Source of the DNA: Phycisphaerae bacterium
GTDB taxonomy: Bacteria > Planctomycetota > Phycisphaerae > Phycisphaerales > SM1A02
Length of the DNA: 16,645 nt
Reading direction: 5' to 3'
Assembly (NCBI GenBank): GCA_002718515.1
Contig: PBEX01000017.1
Location: 53,928-70,572, forward strand
A program made the translations under genes and the position numbers. The notes under the pieces are model-generated. The model did not search any database and had not been told where the DNA came from. It saw only the letters and a list, made by a program, of their open reading frames with translations. This document shows, one piece after another, positions 14,324 through 16,645 of this stretch (its first letter is position 1; each line of letters opens with the position of its first letter).

Positions 14324-14355
14324 GCGAATTGCTCCGCGTAGGTGGAGCAATTCGC
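14324..14355 (-). terminator. Strong hairpin downstream of tmRNA (12-bp perfect stem)
   Basis: GCGAATTGCTCC (14324-14335) pairs perfectly with GGAGCAATTCGC (14344-14355) over an 8-base loop. It lies 11 bases after the tmRNA 3' end. No T-run follows it on either strand (the minus strand continues AGAAAGC), so it is not a classical intrinsic terminator. It may stop or trim the tmRNA precursor, or be a short inverted-repeat element. A TTGTTTTT stretch lies between it and tmRNA. Confidence 0.5.
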
Positions 14356-14366
14356 GGGAAAAACAA

Positions 14367-14711
14367 TGGAGCCGGGGAGAATCGAACTCCCGTCCCGAAG
14401 CAGTCAACAATACACGTCTACGCAAGTAGTCAGTTGTTCAATCTCGGCACACACTCAGAACAATTGACAATCTGAGCGTGACCTACGCAAACTAAAGTCT
14501 CATTCCTCCATGGCTTGCGAGCACTTTGGAACCAGCCCGATTTTTGCACATCGCGCTGTATCAGGCGTCGAGAACGATGTGTCGCAGGTTATGCTGCGAG
14601 TGCGTAGTTAGCGTTGCCAACTAAAAGTTGTGCATCCTTTTTACGTGGCAAGGATGCTCCACGTTACGCAATGTATTGCCTTCCCTGTCCGGTCGAAACC
14701 AGGTCGGCCCC
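14367..14711 (-). ncRNA. ssrA: Transfer-messenger RNA (tmRNA)
   Basis: One-piece tmRNA of 345 nt that rescues stalled ribosomes. The 5' end GGGGCCG (14711-14705) pairs with CGGCTCC at the 3' end, giving the 7-bp acceptor stem with one G-U pair. The T-arm GGAGTTCGATTCTCC lies just before it. The reading frame starts at a GGC resume codon after TTTAGTT and encodes GNANYALAA before TAA, so the tag is A-GNANYALAA with the usual ALAA degron. CCA is not encoded after the discriminator A and must be added by the nucleotidyltransferase. The gene lies between adk and the SRAP gene, on the same strand. Confidence 0.97.
14589..14618 (-). other. tmRNA proteolysis-tag reading frame
   Basis: Nine sense codons plus TAA inside tmRNA encode GNANYALAA; the first Ala comes from charged tmRNA itself. 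The C-terminal ALAA matches the ClpXP-recognised end. The start at GGC is inferred from the preceding TAGTT and the alignment with known tags. Confidence 0.9.
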
Positions 14712-14735
14712 TCAAATGTCAAAGAACAGTGTGAC

Positions 14736-14741
14736 AGTATA
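14736..14741 (-). promoter_or_regulatory. -10 TATACT of ssrA
   Basis: On the minus strand TATACT lies 24 bases upstream of the mature tmRNA 5' end, between adk and ssrA, which fits a short processed 5' leader. No convincing -35 is seen. Confidence 0.45.
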
Positions 14742-14750
14742 CGAGAAAAA

Positions 14751-15368
14751 CTAAGCGTTAACTTTTGATTTGTACGCGGTCACTCGCGGTATGACTTCGC
14801 TTAGGATGCGAAGCAGTACTTCGGCTTGCGTGCCGAGTGCGTCGATGTTCGTGATGAGTTTATCGTCATAACAAGCAAGCACTGGTGCAGTTTGCTCGCG
14901 ATACACTTCAAAGCGTTTGCGAATGACATTCTCGTCGGCGTCATCCATGCGTCCTTGTTCAGTAGCACGCTTTTGCATTCGCCGAACCATCTCGTCAATA
15001 TCTTCACACACAAGGTGCACAATCATGAATGGGTCGATGTAATCATTCATCATGCTCGCTTGCGGTTCGCTTCGCGGAATACCATCGAGGAGAAGGATGT
15101 CTTCAGCTGAATCATAAAGATTGCGTTCAATCAGTTGGTCGACATGCTGTCGCCATAACTTCACAGTTAAAAAATCAGGTACAAGCAATCCCTTTTGTGA
15201 ATACCTCGCGAACTCCATCCCAATCTCAGACTCTTTATCAAGTGAGCGGAACATGTCACCAGTTGCTAGGTGAAAGAATCCTGGCACATTGCCGAGCATG
15301 GTTCCTTGAGTGCCTTTGCCAACACCAGGAGGTCCGATGAGTAGAATTGATGGGTATTTACTGGTCAT
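14751..15368 (-). CDS. adk: Adenylate kinase (short, without zinc LID)
   Basis: Transfers phosphate between ATP and AMP to make two ADP. In 205 residues: P-loop GPPGVGKGT (12-20), AMP-site ATGDMFR (35-41), LLLDGIPRS (92-100) and the arginine-bearing GRMDDADENVIRKRFEVY (139-156). The LID between about 134 and 140 is only a few residues, so this is the short form lacking the Cys4 zinc domain. DGIPRS replaces the common DGFPR. A different nucleotide monophosphate kinase specificity cannot be excluded, but the motifs fit Adk best. The gene starts 111 bp from divergent recJ, and its leader contains a run of eight C residues. ssrA follows within about 40 bp. Confidence 0.88.
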   Translation of the reverse strand: MTSKYPSILLIGPPGVGKGTQGTMLGNVPGFFHLATGDMFRSLDKESEIGMEFARYSQKGLLVPDFLTVKLWRQHVDQLIERNLYDSAEDILLLDGIPRSEPQASMMNDYIDPFMIVHLVCEDIDEMVRRMQKRATEQGRMDDADENVIRKRFEVYREQTAPVLACYDDKLITNIDALGTQAEVLLRILSEVIPRVTAYKSKVNA

Positions 15369-15372
15369 GTGA

Positions 15373-15398
15373 GGGGGGGGTGAAGAATGGAGATTTTA
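15373..15398 (-). promoter_or_regulatory. adk leader: TAAAAT -10 candidate and C8 tract
   Basis: TAAAAT (15398-15393, minus strand) could be the -10, giving a leader of about 18 bases that contains eight consecutive C (15380-15373) close to the ATG. No Shine-Dalgarno is present. This gene does not follow the 6-7-base spacing seen elsewhere. Confidence 0.3.
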
Positions 15399-15408
15399 AT
15401 CAAAAATG

Positions 15409-15455
15409 CCCCTCTTGGGGGATAATGAAAGAGGCAGGATGACAGCAAGTTGTCA
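15409..15455. other. adk-recJ divergent intergenic region: two small inverted repeats
   Basis: CCCCTCTTGGGG (15409-15420) can form a 4-bp GC hairpin. TGACA-GCAAGT-TGTCA (15440-15455) is a 5-bp inverted repeat just upstream of the recJ -10 candidate and could be an operator. Both are short and may be chance. Confidence 0.2.
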
Positions 15456-15466
15456 CCTTGTTTAGG

Positions 15467-15472
15467 TAGGAT
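15467..15472 (+). promoter_or_regulatory. -10-like TAGGAT of recJ
   Basis: TAGGAT ends 7 bases before ATG 15480. The alternative in-frame ATG at 15471 overlaps it. The same bases (GGTAGGA) could instead act as a Shine-Dalgarno for ATG 15480, so the two readings compete. Confidence 0.3.
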
Positions 15473-15479
15473 GCACGAC

Positions 15480-16645
15480 ATGAAAGGGCTGACGAAAACA
15501 TGGGTGCTTCCCGAAGGAACAGATGAATCCCTCCCTGTGGTTGAGCGGATTCTTCAATCAAGAGGGATTGGTGAAAATGATGCTCGCCTCGCCTTTTTAG
15601 AGTCGAAACTGAGTTCCCTAGAACCACCAGAGACATTCACTGGGATGGCGACTGCTGCGGAGTTGCTTTGCCAAGCATTTCGGGATGGTAAAAAGGCACT
15701 CATTTTTGGTGACTACGATGCCGATGGGATTACGGCCGCATCCGTACTCTTTCACATTTTCAAATCTGCGACAGGCAAACAAGTCCCCATTCACATTCCA
15801 GACAGAACAAATGATGGCTACGGCATCAAAGTATCTTCGATTGAGTCATTTGCAACGGAAGGCATTGAATTGATTGTCACGGTCGATTGCGGGATTACTG
15901 CCATTGATGCAGCAGCCCTCGCGAAAGAAAAAGGTATTGACCTCATCATCACAGACCATCACAAGCCCCTTGAAGATGGCACGCTTCCTGATTGTGCTAC
16001 GATTGTGCACCCGACGCTCGAAAACGAATCGGCAACGCCGCTTGCTGGGGTGGGTGTGGCGTACATGCTTGCGTGGGCCTTTGCCCGTTCGTGGTCGGGG
16101 AGCAATGAAGTGACTGAGGAACTCAAAAACACGCTCCTTGCGATGCTCCCAATCACAGCCATTGGCACAGTCGCTGACATGGTGCCACTTCAGGGCTCAA
16201 ATAGAATTCTAACGCGGTGGGGATTAATGATGATGCGTTCGTCAACAAACGAAGGTGTACAAGCACTGCTCAGTGAGCAGGGGCTTTTAGAGAAAAATTT
16301 ACGAGCAAGCGATATTAGTTTTGGGATTGCACCGATGATTAACGCCGTCGGTCGACTCGCACATGCATCAACAGCAGTCGATGTCTTAACGAAACTGAAA
16401 CAACCGCTTGTAACTGAAGCAGTCAGCGAACTGTCTGAGCTCAATCGCAAAAGACAACGCATTCAGAAAACAATTGTTGAAGAAGCACTTGAATTGATTA
16501 ATCAAGAAGAGAAGCTTCCGAATATTGTCATATTGAAAAATGAATCGTGGCAACGCGGTATCGTCGGCGTCGCTGCTGGAAAATGTGTGGAAGCACATTA
16601 TCGACCAACGATTCTCTTAGCTGAAGATGGAGACAATTATGTTGG
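15480..16645 (+). CDS. recJ: Single-stranded-DNA 5'-3' exonuclease RecJ, N-terminal part (cut by window edge)
   Basis: DHH-family nuclease of recombination and mismatch/base-excision repair. The frame is open from ATG 15480 to the right edge, 388 codons. Motif I is GDYDADG at 77-83. RTNDGYG (109-115) and VDCG (135-138) follow, and the DHH motif ITDHH ends at 161. GRLAHA, from the end of the DHH domain, lies near 290. WQRGIVGVAAGK (starting near base 16548) opens the DHHA1 region. Full RecJ is about 560-580 residues, so roughly a third is missing beyond the window. An in-frame ATG at 15471 would add three residues. The gene diverges from adk. Confidence 0.96.
   Translation, partial: MKGLTKTWVLPEGTDESLPVVERILQSRGIGENDARLAFLESKLSSLEPPETFTGMATAAELLCQAFRDGKKALIFGDYDADGITAASVLFHIFKSATGKQVPIHIPDRTNDGYGIKVSSIESFATEGIELIVTVDCGITAIDAAALAKEKGIDLIITDHHKPLEDGTLPDCATIVHPTLENESATPLAGVGVAYMLAWAFARSWSGSNEVTEELKNTLLAMLPITAIGTVADMVPLQGSNRILTRWGLMMMRSSTNEGVQALLSEQGLLEKNLRASDISFGIAPMINAVGRLAHASTAVDVLTKLKQPLVTEAVSELSELNRKRQRIQKTIVEEALELINQEEKLPNIVILKNESWQRGIVGVAAGKCVEAHYRPTILLAEDGDNYV

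Noticed and set aside
14718..14723. TTGACA on the minus strand just before tmRNA, as a -35
   Set aside because: It is only 7-12 bases from the mature 5' end and downstream of the TATACT -10 candidate, so it cannot serve ssrA as a -35.

Overview
The window reads as a compact bacterial chromosome segment, most likely from a planctomycete of the Phycisphaerae type. The lineage call is an inference. It rests on a secreted beta-helix protein ending in a Cys-rich CC...C...GG.F.G...C module plus a half-dockerin (DVNEDRRVNMTD), on sparse Shine-Dalgarno sequences, and on a tmRNA gene without an encoded CCA. Nothing looks like a plasmid or phage; the only mobile-type gene is a REP-associated transposase (RAYT) with palindromes beside it.

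Layout. Bases 1-203 (minus) are the 5' part of truA, cut by the window edge. Bases 204-399 hold GGGTCTGACCC palindromes, followed by the RAYT gene (400-969). Next come a PIG-L deacetylase (972-1652) and a SAM methyltransferase (1663-2409) on the plus strand. dut (minus) and a DedA/VTT membrane protein (plus) diverge at about 2850-2888. A minus-strand operon of sulfotransferase-like protein, class IV aminotransferase and moaA runs from 6139 down to 3482. The beta-helix protein (6224-6994) is on the plus strand. From 12524 down to 6991 lies a complete SUF iron-sulfur operon, sufB-sufC-sufD-sufS-sufU-DUF59 (sufT-like), with 4-bp ATGA overlaps, an abutting junction or an 11-bp gap between genes. 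Upstream on the same strand are an uncharacterised membrane protein, an SRAP (YedK/HMCES) protein, tmRNA (ssrA) and a short adenylate kinase. recJ starts at 15480 on the plus strand and leaves the right edge.

How the genes work together. SufS mobilises sulfur from cysteine, SufU relays it, SufBCD assembles the cluster, and the DUF59 protein probably helps maturation or transfer. MoaA, a radical-SAM enzyme with two 4Fe-4S clusters, is a plausible local client. RecJ, SRAP and Dut belong to DNA repair and nucleotide hygiene; TruA and tmRNA belong to translation. The tightest unexplained pair is the overlapping sulfotransferase-like and aminotransferase genes, which I recall as a single fused protein in plants.

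The most striking general signal is regulatory. Ten genes, nearly all first in their transcription unit, have a TANNNT -10-like hexamer exactly 6 or 7 bases before the start codon (TACAAT, TATCAT, TATGAT, TAGGAT and similar). This places the expected transcription start on the start codon itself, the arrangement of leaderless mRNAs. Genes inside operons instead show stop/start overlaps or weak Shine-Dalgarno sequences. sufB and adk are exceptions that appear to have real leaders.
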